A DNA stretch of 64,000 nt from Myxococcota bacterium (GTDB lineage Bacteria; Myxococcota_A; UBA9160; UBA4427): NCBI GenBank assembly GCA_029243605.1, contig JAQWRT010000077.1, forward strand, positions 1 to 64,000, read 5' to 3'. The position numbers and the translations under genes were made by a program. Positions within the stretch are counted from its first letter, which is position 1, and the number at the start of each line of letters is the position of its first letter. Shown in pieces: positions 50,214 to 59,369 of the stretch. The notes beneath the pieces were generated by a model. That model was given only the letters and a program-made list of their open reading frames with translations, was not told where the DNA came from and did no database searches.

Positions 50214-52615
50214 AAGCCGGCGCCCTCTCCGGCATCCGGGTGCTCGATCTCGCCGACGCATCGGCTGCCTTCGCCGGCCGCCTGCTCGCGGACCTAGGCG
50301 CCGAGGTTATTCTCGTCGAGCCTGGAATGGGCGCGCCGATCCGGCATCGCGGCCCCTTCGCCGGCGAGGGGCCCCACCCCGAGCGCGCGTATGCGCATCT
50401 CTACTTCAACGCCAACAAGAGGTCCGTGGCCCTGGACCCCGCCCGGGCCGAAGACCAAGACGCTTTTTCCCGCCTGGTGGCCAGCGCGGACGTGCTGATC
50501 GAAACCGCACCGGTCGCCCAACGAGGGGCTCGGGGCCTGGCTCCCGAAGCTCTCCGGGCCCTCAACCCCGGCCTGATCCACGCCTCGATCACCCCCTTCG
50601 GTCCTGAGGGCGAGTGGCGGGATTGGCGGGCCAATGACCTGGTGGCCGAGGCCGCCAGCGGCCTGCTCTGGCTCTGCGGCGAGCGTCGGGGGCCGCCCTG
50701 GCATGGCAGCGGACGCCCGGCCTATTCCATGGCCAGCCTGGCCGCCGCCACCGGGATCATGGCGGCGTTGACCGCCCGGGAAAAGCGGGGGACGGGCGCC
50801 CCCGGTGCCCACCTCGAGGTCGCGCTCCAGGAGGCCGCCAGCATGGCGGCGATCCAGTCCGCCACCCCGACCTTCTGGTCGTGGTTCGGCCGAATCCCAG
50901 GACGACCTGGCCTCTCCAACGCCCTGCAATGCCGGGACGGGGGGTGGGTGGGCCTGCTCGTTCGCCCGGTGAGCTTCGCGAAATTCCGGGACTGGGTGAT
51001 CGAGGCCAAGACCCCCACCCAACTCTCACCGGATGACGACCATTGGGCCGAAATCTATGCGCCCCGAGAGGGCAACCCCGTCGCCCAGGTTTTGCGCGAA
51101 CTCGCCGAGCGCTACGACCGGGACGCGTTTGCCGACCGCGCCGCCGAGGCCGAGACGATCTGCCTGCCCATCATGGATTTCCCCAGCATGGAGCACCACC
51201 CTCAGTTCAGCGGGAACCAGCAATTCGTCGACGTAAAGCACGCGCCTCTCGGGGAAAGCTTCAGCTTTACCCGCAGCCCGGTGGATTCAGTGACCGGGTC
51301 CATTGCGCTTCGCTCGGCACCGACACTGGGCGCCGACAACGTGCCGATCCTCAAGAACCTCCGGGCCAAGGCCCCCGCACCGGCGGCCCCCACCCCCGCC
51401 CTCGATCCCTACAAAGCCCTGGACGGCATCCGGGTGGTGGACTTCTGCTGGGTTCTCGCCGGTCCCCTGGGCACCCGACTGCTCGCCAATTTCGGGGCCG
51501 ACGTGATCCGGGTCGAATCGAGTCGCCGTATCGACGGCATGCGCAAACAATCGGGGCCGGACGGGGAGCCCCACCCGGACCTGGGCGGGCTCTTCAACAG
51601 CGCCAACGCGGGCAAGCGCTCGCTGACTCTGGACCTCAGCTCGCCTCGAGGCCGAGAGATCATCCTCGATCTGGTCGCCCAGGCCGACGTGGTCACCAAT
51701 AATTTTCGGCCCGGCGCCCTGGAGCGTATGGGCCTGGGTTTCGAAACCCTGCGCGCGCGAAAATCCGACATCGTGCTGCTCAACCTGCCCGGCACCCATG
51801 CCGAGGGTCCCTGGAGCCAGCGGCCGACCACGGGCAACGCCGTCATGGGGGCCGCGGGGCTCAATATGCTCATGGGCTTCCCCCACCAACGTCCCCGGGG
51901 CTACGGCGTCGCCTATCCCGACTTCACCTCCCCCTACCTTCTGGCCACCTGCACCATGGCCGCCCTGCGCCTTCGCGACCAGACCGGGGAGGCCCGAGCC
52001 ATGGACCTTTCTCAACTCTCGGGCACGCTTTCCCTGGTCGGCCCCGAGTGGATGCAATACGCCCATACCCGGGAGGCGCCCCAACGCTCGTCCAATCGCG
52101 ACCCCGCCTACGCCCCCCACGGTCTCTTCCCCACCCGGGGAGAGGACGAGTGGATCGCCCTGGCTATTGAAGGCGACGAAGAGTGGCGCGCGCTCTGCCG
52201 CGCCATGAACCGGGCCGAACTCGCCGACGACCCGCGCTTCGCCCAGCACCGCGCCCGCAAGGAGAACGAGGACGCCCTCGATGCGCTGATCGCGAACTGG
52301 ACCGCGGAGAACGATCGCTTCGCCCTGGCGGAAAGGCTTCAGGCCGCGGGGATCGCCGGGGCGCCGGTGGAGAACCTTCGGGATACCTACGAACGCGATC
52401 CCCAACTCCGCGCGCATTACCAGCGGATTCAGCACCCCCTGGCGCCGGATCTCGATTTCCCCGTCGACCGCGAAGCGATTCGCTTCGCCGGGGTCGAGCA
52501 CCAGATCCCTCGGGCCCCGATGTGGGGCGAGCATAATGAGGAGATCGTGCGCGAGGTACTCGGACTCAGCGAGGCCGACTATATCCAGCTCGTCCTCGAC
52601 GAGGTTCTCAGCTGA
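50210..52615 (+). CDS. Tandem-fused class III CoA-transferase, N-terminal domain lacking catalytic Asp
   Basis: An 801-residue fusion of two CaiB/BaiF domains (about 1-385 and 401-801) joined by an Ala/Pro linker (APAPAAPTPALDP, 388-400). The second domain keeps its Asp571 in AYPDFTSPYLL. In the first, the matching segment reads SGRPAYSMASLAAATG (167-182), with no Asp; by hand alignment Tyr172 takes its place. The GxGQ loop of the first is also altered (GAPGAHLEVALQE), as is that of the second (GEARAMDLSQ). Unlike the 8461 fusion, this looks like one active and one scaffold half in the same chain. The GTG start overlaps the MaoC stop. Confidence 0.9.
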   Translation: MKAGALSGIRVLDLADASAAFAGRLLADLGAEVILVEPGMGAPIRHRGPFAGEGPHPERAYAHLYFNANKRSVALDPARAEDQDAFSRLVASADVLIETAPVAQRGARGLAPEALRALNPGLIHASITPFGPEGEWRDWRANDLVAEAASGLLWLCGERRGPPWHGSGRPAYSMASLAAATGIMAALTAREKRGTGAPGAHLEVALQEAASMAAIQSATPTFWSWFGRIPGRPGLSNALQCRDGGWVGLLVRPVSFAKFRDWVIEAKTPTQLSPDDDHWAEIYAPREGNPVAQVLRELAERYDRDAFADRAAEAETICLPIMDFPSMEHHPQFSGNQQFVDVKHAPLGESFSFTRSPVDSVTGSIALRSAPTLGADNVPILKNLRAKAPAPAAPTPALDPYKALDGIRVVDFCWVLAGPLGTRLLANFGADVIRVESSRRIDGMRKQSGPDGEPHPDLGGLFNSANAGKRSLTLDLSSPRGREIILDLVAQADVVTNNFRPGALERMGLGFETLRARKSDIVLLNLPGTHAEGPWSQRPTTGNAVMGAAGLNMLMGFPHQRPRGYGVAYPDFTSPYLLATCTMAALRLRDQTGEARAMDLSQLSGTLSLVGPEWMQYAHTREAPQRSSNRDPAYAPHGLFPTRGEDEWIALAIEGDEEWRALCRAMNRAELADDPRFAQHRARKENEDALDALIANWTAENDRFALAERLQAAGIAGAPVENLRDTYERDPQLRAHYQRIQHPLAPDLDFPVDREAIRFAGVEHQIPRAPMWGEHNEEIVREVLGLSEADYIQLVLDEVLS

Positions 52616-52651
52616 GGAAACCTTTCCCTCGGCCGCGAAGAGCCCGGGGCA

Positions 52652-53734
52652 TCAAAACCACTCCACTTCCCGGGGAATGTCCTCGGCCATCACTGCGAGA
52701 CATTCCTCGACGCTCCCCCAGGCGAGCGAGCGCTCCTTGCCCCGCAGCGTAAAGAAATAGAGATCGTTTTCCTCGATCACCCCGTTCCCGCCGTGTACTT
52801 GGTGGCCGAGCATCAGGACCTCGGGCGCCGAGCGCGAAGCCGCCGCCTTGGCCGCCGCCACCCGGACCCCGGCATCCTCACCGCGATCCAGAGCCGATAG
52901 CGCCTCAAGGGCGAGAAGCCGGGCGCTCGCCACTCGGCTCGCCATATTGGCGCAATGATGGCGAACCGCCTGAAAGCGTCCGATGGGCTGACCGAATTGC
53001 TCCCGGGTATTCGCATAGGCAACGGTCATATCGAGAGAGGTCTGCATGGATCCCACGCATTGCAGGGCGGCCAGGGCCCGAGCGAGAACAACGGCTCCGG
53101 AGACCTCCCCCGCGCCCCCCACGCGCTGGGCCGATGCGGATGAATAACGGACCACGGCCACCGGGGTACGCCCGATGGAGAGCAGGGGTTCGCACTCCAC
53201 GCCGTCCGAACCCGCGTCCACCAAGAAGAAGCCCGGCTTGTCGCCCGCCAAGGCGGCGACGAGGTGATGGGTCGCGTGCTGTCCGTAGTCCACGAAATAT
53301 TTCGTCCCAGAGAGCCGCCCACCCGAATCGACTGCGAGGGTCAACGCTCCGAAACGATCGGCCGACTCGAGGATCGCCGGCACCGGCCGCGTCTGGCCCG
53401 AGAGAATCCGGGGCACCCATTCGCCGGCCAGAGCCGGATCCGCCTGAAGAGCCCGGCCCGCCACCGCCACCTCAAGAATCGGCACCATCACCGCCCGCCG
53501 GGCAAATTCCTCGACGAGAAGGCCGAGTTCGAGGAGGTTCCCCCCTCCCCCGCCAAGGCTTTCGTCGAAGGCCAGGCCGAGAAAACCCTGCTCGCAGACG
53601 CGCTGCCAGAGCTCGGCGTCCCAGCCCTGCTCGACCTCGAGCTTTCGAGTGCGATCGTAGGGCGCTCCGGTTTCGAGAAAGCCCGAAACGGTTTCCTTGA
53701 GGAGTTGCTGGGTTTCGCTGAAATCGAGATTCAT
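52652..53734 (-). CDS. Acyl-CoA dehydrogenase, smaller subunit of a heteromeric pair
   Basis: A 360-residue acyl-CoA dehydrogenase of the divergent FadE type. It starts MNLDFSETQQLLKETVSGFL and has the FAD-binding arginine segment ANTREQFGQPIGRFQAVRH and GHQVHGGNGVIEENDL. The central beta domain is short and the substrate-facing acidic residue is not evident. In ChsE-type enzymes one subunit brings the catalytic base and the other brings FAD-binding residues. The partner is the gene just upstream (53746). It is the last gene of the aldolase-DUF35-dehydrogenase operon. Confidence 0.88.
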   Translation of the reverse strand: MNLDFSETQQLLKETVSGFLETGAPYDRTRKLEVEQGWDAELWQRVCEQGFLGLAFDESLGGGGGNLLELGLLVEEFARRAVMVPILEVAVAGRALQADPALAGEWVPRILSGQTRPVPAILESADRFGALTLAVDSGGRLSGTKYFVDYGQHATHHLVAALAGDKPGFFLVDAGSDGVECEPLLSIGRTPVAVVRYSSASAQRVGGAGEVSGAVVLARALAALQCVGSMQTSLDMTVAYANTREQFGQPIGRFQAVRHHCANMASRVASARLLALEALSALDRGEDAGVRVAAAKAAASRSAPEVLMLGHQVHGGNGVIEENDLYFFTLRGKERSLAWGSVEECLAVMAEDIPREVEWF

Positions 53735-53745
53735 TCCCGCTCTCC

Positions 53746-54906
53746 CTAACGAGCCAGCCCGAGGCCCGCAGCTGCGATGATGTCGCGCATGACTTCGTTG
53801 GTGCCGCCCCCGAACCGAAAGATCGGCGAGAGCCTAAAATTAAATTCTGCGCGCCCAGCGAAGGGTGCGTGCTCGCCAGATTCGGCGCTCAGCCCCCCGT
53901 AACGTCCCAGGAGATCCATCGCGGCGCTCGCCAACCGAGTTCGCAACTCGGTCCCCGAGACCTTCGCCATGGACGCTTGGGCGATGGGCGTCCCGCCCTG
54001 GGAAATGATCCAAGCATTCTGGAGCGCTAGGGCGCGGTGCTCCCGAAGATCGAGTTGTAATTCGGCCAGCCGACGGCGGACCACCGGGTCGGCAAGCTTA
54101 TCGGGACACGACTCAGCGAGGTGGCCTACCAACTGGTCGTAGATCCGCGCCAGGGCCCCGGTGGCGGCGAGCCCAACCCGCTCGTGGTTGAGGGCGTGCA
54201 TGACGATGGGCCAGCCCTGATTGACTCCGCCCACGACGCTGTCCACGGGAACGCGCACGTTGTCGTAAAAGGTTTCGGTGGTATGACCGCCATAGAGCGT
54301 CTGTAACGGGCGGATCGTGATGCCCTCGGTCTCGGTGGGGACGATCATGATGGAGATACCCGCGTGTTTTTTTGCGTCGGGATCCGTGCGCACAGCCAAC
54401 CAGAGATGGGTCGAAACATCGGCCAGGGAGGTCCAGATCTTCTGGCCGTTGATCACCCACTCGTCGCCATCGAGCTCAGCCCGGGTCCGCAGGGAAGCGA
54501 GGTCGGTGCCCGCGTTGGGCTCGCTATAGCCGAGTGCAAAACAATACTCCCCGCGATAGATACCGGGCAGGAAGGCGCGCTTCTGCTCCTCGCTCCCGAA
54601 GGCGAGGATCGAGGGGGCAATCGAGGTAAAGGTGAGATTTCCGTAGGGCATGCCCCAGTACTCCATCTCCTCGACGAATATGTACTGATAGAGCATATTC
54701 CGGCCCTCGCCCCCGTATTCCTTGGGCCAGCACATCCGCATCCAGCCGCGCTCGTGGATGGCTTCGTGGAAGGCGCGGATCAACTCGCCGCCGCCGCCAT
54801 AGGTTCGGGCGTATTCCTCGAGGAGTTCCGGCGTGCGCCGCTCGGCGATGAATTCTCGCAAGGCCTGGCGAAATTCGACGTACTCGTCCTCCCATCTGAA
54901 CTCCAC
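53746..54906 (-). CDS. Acyl-CoA dehydrogenase, catalytic-type subunit of a heteromeric pair
   Basis: A 386-residue acyl-CoA dehydrogenase. It carries ALGYSEPNAGTDLASLRTRA (124-143), VINGQKIWTS (151-160) and a C-terminal FRFGGGTNEVMRDIIA. The EGT glutamate of medium-chain enzymes is Gly here, but Glu242 in NHERVGLAA sits at the isovaleryl/long-chain position for the base. It would form an alpha2beta2 enzyme with the 52652 product, as in the FadE28-FadE29 pairs of steroid side-chain degradation. Electrons would pass to EtfBA. The DUF35 gene lies 2 bases upstream. Confidence 0.9.
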   Translation of the reverse strand: MEFRWEDEYVEFRQALREFIAERRTPELLEEYARTYGGGGELIRAFHEAIHERGWMRMCWPKEYGGEGRNMLYQYIFVEEMEYWGMPYGNLTFTSIAPSILAFGSEEQKRAFLPGIYRGEYCFALGYSEPNAGTDLASLRTRAELDGDEWVINGQKIWTSLADVSTHLWLAVRTDPDAKKHAGISIMIVPTETEGITIRPLQTLYGGHTTETFYDNVRVPVDSVVGGVNQGWPIVMHALNHERVGLAATGALARIYDQLVGHLAESCPDKLADPVVRRRLAELQLDLREHRALALQNAWIISQGGTPIAQASMAKVSGTELRTRLASAAMDLLGRYGGLSAESGEHAPFAGRAEFNFRLSPIFRFGGGTNEVMRDIIAAAGLGLAR

Positions 54907-54908
54907 GC

Positions 54909-55328
54909 TTAGTCTCCTTGCTCGGCAGGGGCGAAATAGAGAAGTCCGAAACTCTCGTTCCCGGGTTCAACTTCGGTACGAACGGGCAGATCGAGGCAAA
55001 TCTCCTCGAGACTTCCCCGCCAGCCGCCCACCAGGCGAATCCCCTCTTCCATCTCGATGACCACCGTCGCGTAGGGCAGTTCTTCGGAGGCCCAACCCGG
55101 ATCGACCGGACGGTGGGTCACCGTCCAGGAAAACATTCGTCCCTTGCCGAGGGAGGGGTTGAAGACCAGCGCATCCGAGCCGCACCGAGCGCAGCGAAAA
55201 CGAGGCGGATGGAAGACTTGTGAGCACCCTTCACAACGTTGCAGGTGCAGCGTCCCACTGGCGAGGTGCCGATAAAAATCCGCGTTTCGGCCATCGGGGT
55301 CGGGGACAAATTTTGCCGGGGCACTCAT
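54909..55328 (-). CDS. DUF35 zinc-ribbon/OB-fold protein (aldolase partner)
   Basis: A 139-residue DUF35 protein with zinc ligands Cys32, Cys35, Cys46 and Cys49, then an OB-fold (GRMFSWTVTHRPVDPGW, YATVVIEMEEGIRLVGGW). It sits between the cysteine-less thiolase-fold gene (42 bases upstream) and the paired dehydrogenases. Compared with mycobacterial ChsH2 it lacks the MaoC half, which is found instead in the fusion at 44556. It probably holds the aldolase in an active form. Confidence 0.9.
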   Translation of the reverse strand: MSAPAKFVPDPDGRNADFYRHLASGTLHLQRCEGCSQVFHPPRFRCARCGSDALVFNPSLGKGRMFSWTVTHRPVDPGWASEELPYATVVIEMEEGIRLVGGWRGSLEEICLDLPVRTEVEPGNESFGLLYFAPAEQGD

Positions 55329-55370
55329 TCGTAGGTCTCCGTTTTCTGAGCTGATGCAGAACCGGTCATC

Positions 55371-56555
55371 TCAATTCCCCCGACCCAGGATCGCGATACT
55401 GCCATCCCCGAAATCTCCCCAACCCGTGACCAGACCCAACTCCGCACCTTCGACCTGGGCGGCGCCGGCGGCGTGACGCAGTTGCCGGGTGGCCTCAACC
55501 ACATGATTCATCCCCCACATATGTCCCTGGGAGAGCAAACCGCCATGGGTATTCACGGGCATTTCCCCCCCCAGACGGATTCGGCCGCCCTGGACGAAAT
55601 CCCCGGCTTCCCCCCGGTCGCAGAGTCCCAGGGCTTCGAGTTGCAACAAGACCACATAGGTAAAACAGTCGTATATCTGGAGGAAGTCCATGTCGCCGAC
55701 CTCTACCCCGGCCATGGCCAAGGCCCGGGGAGCCGCGTGGCAGAGCCCGACCTTGAAGGGGTCAGGACGGTTGGTGATATCGTCGGCGGGATAGGGGTGT
55801 CCCTCGGCGCCGCCGAGGTAGAACACCGGCGTATGGGGCCGATCGGGCGCACGCTCCGCCGAAGTCATCACCACCGCCGCCGCACAATCGGTTTCGACAC
55901 AGCAATCGAATTTACGCAGGGGCTCGGCCACCCAAGGAGAGGCCAGATAGTCCTCAAGGTCCATGGGGCGACCCCGCATCAGGGCCTTCTCGTTCAGCTG
56001 AGCGTGGGCTCGGCACGCCAGGGCCACCTCCGCCGCTGCCTCGTCTGATATTCCGTAGAGCTGCTTGTAGCGCATGAGGATAAACGAGTAGAACTGGGCG
56101 GCGGTTCGCGCGCCATAGGGGAGGTAGTAATCCATGGTGACATTCCCCACCGAACCCGGATCCAATCCGAACCGCGGCGGTTTCAACCCGGGTCGCGGGC
56201 GAAAAGCCGAAAAGCCGTTCCAACCCACCACCACAAGCACGTTCTTCGCCACGCCCGAGTGAATCGCCATGGCTGCGCTCTGGAGCGAAGCTGTGGGACT
56301 TGCTCCGCCCAGGTGCACAGTGGCGGCGTAGTGGAGATCCTCGACTCCCAGGTTCGCGGCCAACTCCTCGGCCGAGGTATAGCCGGGGGGAGGAATAATG
56401 CCGTCGATCTCTTCGACCTCGAGTCCCGCATCCTCGATGGCCGCGACTGAGGCCCGCAGCATCAGCTGGACGGGTGTCTCGTCCGCTCCACGCACGTAAT
56501 CGGTTTCGCCGATACCGACCAGGGCGGCGCTGGCTCGGAGCGGATGCGGGGACAA
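55371..56555 (-). CDS. Thiolase-fold protein lacking the nucleophilic Cys (Ltp2-like aldolase candidate)
   Basis: A 394-residue SCP2-type thiolase-fold protein, close to the one at 15234. At the nucleophile it reads [13 protein letters not shown], with Ala85 instead of Cys. [17 protein letters not shown] and [14 protein letters not shown] are kept in both copies. Ltp2 aldolases of the steroid igr operon have the same fold, no Cys and a DUF35 partner, so retro-aldol cleavage of a tertiary 3-hydroxyacyl-CoA into a ketone and a short acyl-CoA is likely. The start is a TTG at 56555 with AGGAG upstream. It leads an operon with DUF35 and two acyl-CoA dehydrogenases, much like igr. Confidence 0.87.
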   Translation of the reverse strand: MSPHPLRASAALVGIGETDYVRGADETPVQLMLRASVAAIEDAGLEVEEIDGIIPPPGYTSAEELAANLGVEDLHYAATVHLGGASPTASLQSAAMAIHSGVAKNVLVVVGWNGFSAFRPRPGLKPPRFGLDPGSVGNVTMDYYLPYGARTAAQFYSFILMRYKQLYGISDEAAAEVALACRAHAQLNEKALMRGRPMDLEDYLASPWVAEPLRKFDCCVETDCAAAVVMTSAERAPDRPHTPVFYLGGAEGHPYPADDITNRPDPFKVGLCHAAPRALAMAGVEVGDMDFLQIYDCFTYVVLLQLEALGLCDRGEAGDFVQGGRIRLGGEMPVNTHGGLLSQGHMWGMNHVVEATRQLRHAAGAAQVEGAELGLVTGWGDFGDGSIAILGRGN

Positions 56556-56588
56556 AATTTTCTCCTGATCATTGCGGGATTCGGTGCA

Positions 56589-56608
56589 GCTTCGAACTTT
56601 TCCGAAGC
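56589..56608. repeat. 6-bp inverted repeat in the aldolase operon leader
   Basis: GCTTCG, an 8-base spacer, then CGAAGC. It lies about 35 bases upstream of the aldolase start, within the 198-base gap to the next gene. It may be an operator or a weak leader hairpin. Confidence 0.3.
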
Positions 56609-56753
56609 CCCTCTTCCGCTTCCCCGGCGAATATTTAATCTGGGAGTCTAGCCACTAATCAGGAGATTTGACCCCAGACCTTGGCGTCGGCCGATGCACC
56701 CGACGCGTTCTCAATGGACAGGTGCCCTTGGGAAAACGACTATTCGTCGAGGG

Positions 56754-58970
56754 TTAGCGGCCGGGGTCGAGTTTCAAGAAGGAGAAGAGGTTGCTGTAGT
56801 CGTCGGTCCAAACCGGAACGTGGTGAACCTCTCCAGGTCCGACCCGGACCATCTCAAGAGCGCCCGGATTCAGCCCGAGGACACGATGACGATGGGCGAT
56901 GCCTCGCTGTATCTCGTCCAAACGCGAAGCATCTTCCGCAAGGATGACCCAGTTCGCCTTAAGGCTGAAATAACCCGGAACGTTCTGAGTGGAGATTCGA
57001 AGGCTCTTCAAACCAACCTCGAAGCCTACCCGCGAAATCAAGTCAACGAAGTCAAAGTGGCGGCTCGAGACATGGACGGTCAGCAGTCCGTCCTCAGCCA
57101 GAGCCGCCCGATAATAACGAAAGGCCTCCTCGGTCAGGAGGTGCACCGGGATACTGTCGCTGTTGAAGGCGTCCACGACCAACACATCGAAATCCTGGGA
57201 ATTTCCCAACTCCTGTTCGCCCTCGAGGGCGAGCCGAGCATCCCCGAGAACGACTTCGATATCCGCTTCGCTTTCCTGGAGATAGCGAAAATCACCCGAG
57301 TCACGGGCGATCCGAACCACGCCGGGATCGATTTCGTAGAACCGAAAGAGATCCCCATCTCCTCCGTAGGCCGCCAAAGTCCCTATTCCGAGACCGATGA
57401 TCCCCACCCGGTGGGCTTCGGCATTCTGGAGCGCACCCAACACCAAGCCCACGCCGGTCGCCACTCCGAAATATGAGGTCGGCATTCTCGCGCTCTCACG
57501 ATCGAGAAACTGGACGCCATGAATCGTGCTGCCATGCATCAACTGCCGCTGCCCCGTCGAGTCGTCACCGATCTGAACGACCTTCAGAACTCCGAAGAAG
57601 CCCCTCTCCTGGTGTCGGAGATAGGGGTTTTCACGAAGCCGGAAAGAAGCGGACGTGACAAATAAGAGGAGGGTCAGCGGGCCGACCAACCACCAACGCC
57701 ACAGAGGAAGCCGGAAACACAGCGTGCTGGACGGATCCCGGGCACAGACGAGAAGGAAGAGCATAATCACCAAACCGAGCGCCAGATCAAACTCGAAGAA
57801 GTCGGAGAAGACGAGTGGAACCAACACCCCGGCGAGTATGCCTCCGACTGCGCCTCCCCCCGAGATACAGAGGTAGAAGCCAGCCAGGGAAGTCGCGGGC
57901 GGGCGCAATCGATAGAGCTCTCCGTGCATCATCATGCAGGCGGACAAGAGCAGCAGACAGTAGGCCGGAATCTGACAATAGACCGAGAAGAGGAGCAACT
58001 GGGACCGAGGACTGATCAGGGGCGCCCAGAATTCTGCCGCAAAGGTAAACCAGAGAGAAACCAAGAGACCGAGCAGCCAAGGGGGCCGAAAATAGGCCCG
58101 CTCCGACCAGAAGCAGAAGACAAAGGTCAGGAGGTAGACCGTCAGAGGAAGGACCCAGAGAAAGGGGACGCTCGCGACGTCGAGACAAAGCTTATTGGTC
58201 ACCCCAACGAGCATGAGCACGGCTGCTGCGGGAAGCAGCAGCCAGAGACTCACGTCAATCGAGCCCGAACCGCCATTCGGGCCCCCGGCCGAAATCATAT
58301 CCGCCCCACCCGACCTCTCGTTCCCGTCGACAGCCGGGGATAGTTCGACTTCAGGGATGCGAAACGAGATCAGCCCGCATCCCAAAATCGTCAGGACCGC
58401 GGGGACAAAGGCCCAAGACCAGAGAACGGCCGTAGAGGAAAGCGAGAAGGCAGGCTCGAGTAAAGCGGGATAGGCGAGCAGCGCGAGCAAGGAGCCCAAA
58501 TTCGAGATGGCATAAAGGGGATAGGGCGAAGAACTCGGGTAAGACCGAGCAAACCAGGCCTGGACCAGAGGACCCGTAGACGTCAGCGCCATGAAGGGGA
58601 GCGCCACATTGGCCACTAAGGTCGTGAGGATATGCACGGTCTCATCGACCTGCCCAACGGGTCGCCAGTCTTCGCCGGGGAGCGCGGGCATGAGGACAAG
58701 CGCCATTCCAAACACGGCCGAGTGAACCACGAGCTGAAGTGAGGGGCGCACGAAGCGGAGTAACAGGTAGGCGTACGCGTAGCCAAAGAAAAGAGCGGTC
58801 TGATAGAAAACGAGGCAGAGAGTCCAAACCGCAGGAGCGCCCCCAAACCACGGGAGTATCCGCTTCCCCACCATGGGCTGGATCAGAAAAGTGAGGAAGG
58901 CCGCTAAAAAAATCGCCGTAGCGAAAAGCCAATACACCCTGCCCGGAGAAACGGGTCGAGGCATCGGCAT
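56754..58970 (-). CDS. Membrane-anchored spermidine-synthase-like fusion protein
   Basis: A protein of 738 residues from the ATG at 58970 (750 from 59006). The first 450 residues form about 12-14 membrane helices (FLAAFLTFLIQPMVGKRILPWFGG, ACMMMHGELYRLRPPATSLAGFYL). The C-terminal 250 are a spermidine-synthase-like Rossmann domain with GIIGLGIGTLAAYG, FYEIDPGVVRIA and VVDAFNSDSIPVHLLTEEAF. Fused proteins of this type are common in bacteria, but polyamine synthesis has rarely been shown, and the SpeE GGGDG motif is degenerate here. The start at 58970 is preferred because a GAGGGC site precedes it. Confidence 0.85.
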   Translation of the reverse strand: MPMPRPVSPGRVYWLFATAIFLAAFLTFLIQPMVGKRILPWFGGAPAVWTLCLVFYQTALFFGYAYAYLLLRFVRPSLQLVVHSAVFGMALVLMPALPGEDWRPVGQVDETVHILTTLVANVALPFMALTSTGPLVQAWFARSYPSSSPYPLYAISNLGSLLALLAYPALLEPAFSLSSTAVLWSWAFVPAVLTILGCGLISFRIPEVELSPAVDGNERSGGADMISAGGPNGGSGSIDVSLWLLLPAAAVLMLVGVTNKLCLDVASVPFLWVLPLTVYLLTFVFCFWSERAYFRPPWLLGLLVSLWFTFAAEFWAPLISPRSQLLLFSVYCQIPAYCLLLLSACMMMHGELYRLRPPATSLAGFYLCISGGGAVGGILAGVLVPLVFSDFFEFDLALGLVIMLFLLVCARDPSSTLCFRLPLWRWWLVGPLTLLLFVTSASFRLRENPYLRHQERGFFGVLKVVQIGDDSTGQRQLMHGSTIHGVQFLDRESARMPTSYFGVATGVGLVLGALQNAEAHRVGIIGLGIGTLAAYGGDGDLFRFYEIDPGVVRIARDSGDFRYLQESEADIEVVLGDARLALEGEQELGNSQDFDVLVVDAFNSDSIPVHLLTEEAFRYYRAALAEDGLLTVHVSSRHFDFVDLISRVGFEVGLKSLRISTQNVPGYFSLKANWVILAEDASRLDEIQRGIAHRHRVLGLNPGALEMVRVGPGEVHHVPVWTDDYSNLFSFLKLDPGR

Positions 58971-59369
58971 GGTGCTCAGCCCTCGGCCCCGAGCGGCCCT
59001 AACCAAGGGAGCCGCAATCCGGTCGAGGCTTTGAAATGCCCGACCCAGCTACGAGGGACAAACCAGGGCAGCAAGAGAGCGCCTTTCCAGAACCCCGGAG
59101 CCGTCACAAGTCGGACCGAACTCCGCTTGGGAGAATTTGAACAGCCGACAGCGGTCCAGCCGCTCCGAACGCATCCTCGCCGCTCGCCCGCACACCCTGC
59201 AATACCGAGATCAAAATTGGGCGCGGATTCGAACCCGAGCCCCAGAACCGATGGGCGACGATCTACGAAAAAGAAAAACACAGAAATGTGAGGCTAACCG
59301 CCTCAAGGATCGCCGCCAGGGTACGCGGCGAGAAGGACCGCGAGAAGCCCCCTGACGCCCTAGAGCGCA
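58971..59369. other. Gene-free stretch
   Basis: About 400 bases between two minus-strand genes. The short readings on both strands are Arg/Ser/Pro-rich and look like shadows. A GGATTCGAACC-like run near 59231 recalls a tRNA T-loop, but its flanks do not pair. A purine-rich A-tract lies at 59269-59282. Confidence 0.55.

Noticed and set aside
52613-52630. GAGGAAA/TTTCCCTC hairpin between convergent genes
   Set aside because: The stem is short, has a bulge and overlaps the stop codon; too weak to call a terminator.
59216-59240. GGATTCGAACC-like run resembling a tRNA T-loop on the minus strand
   Set aside because: The flanking five bases do not pair as a T-stem and no anticodon or acceptor arm can be built around it.
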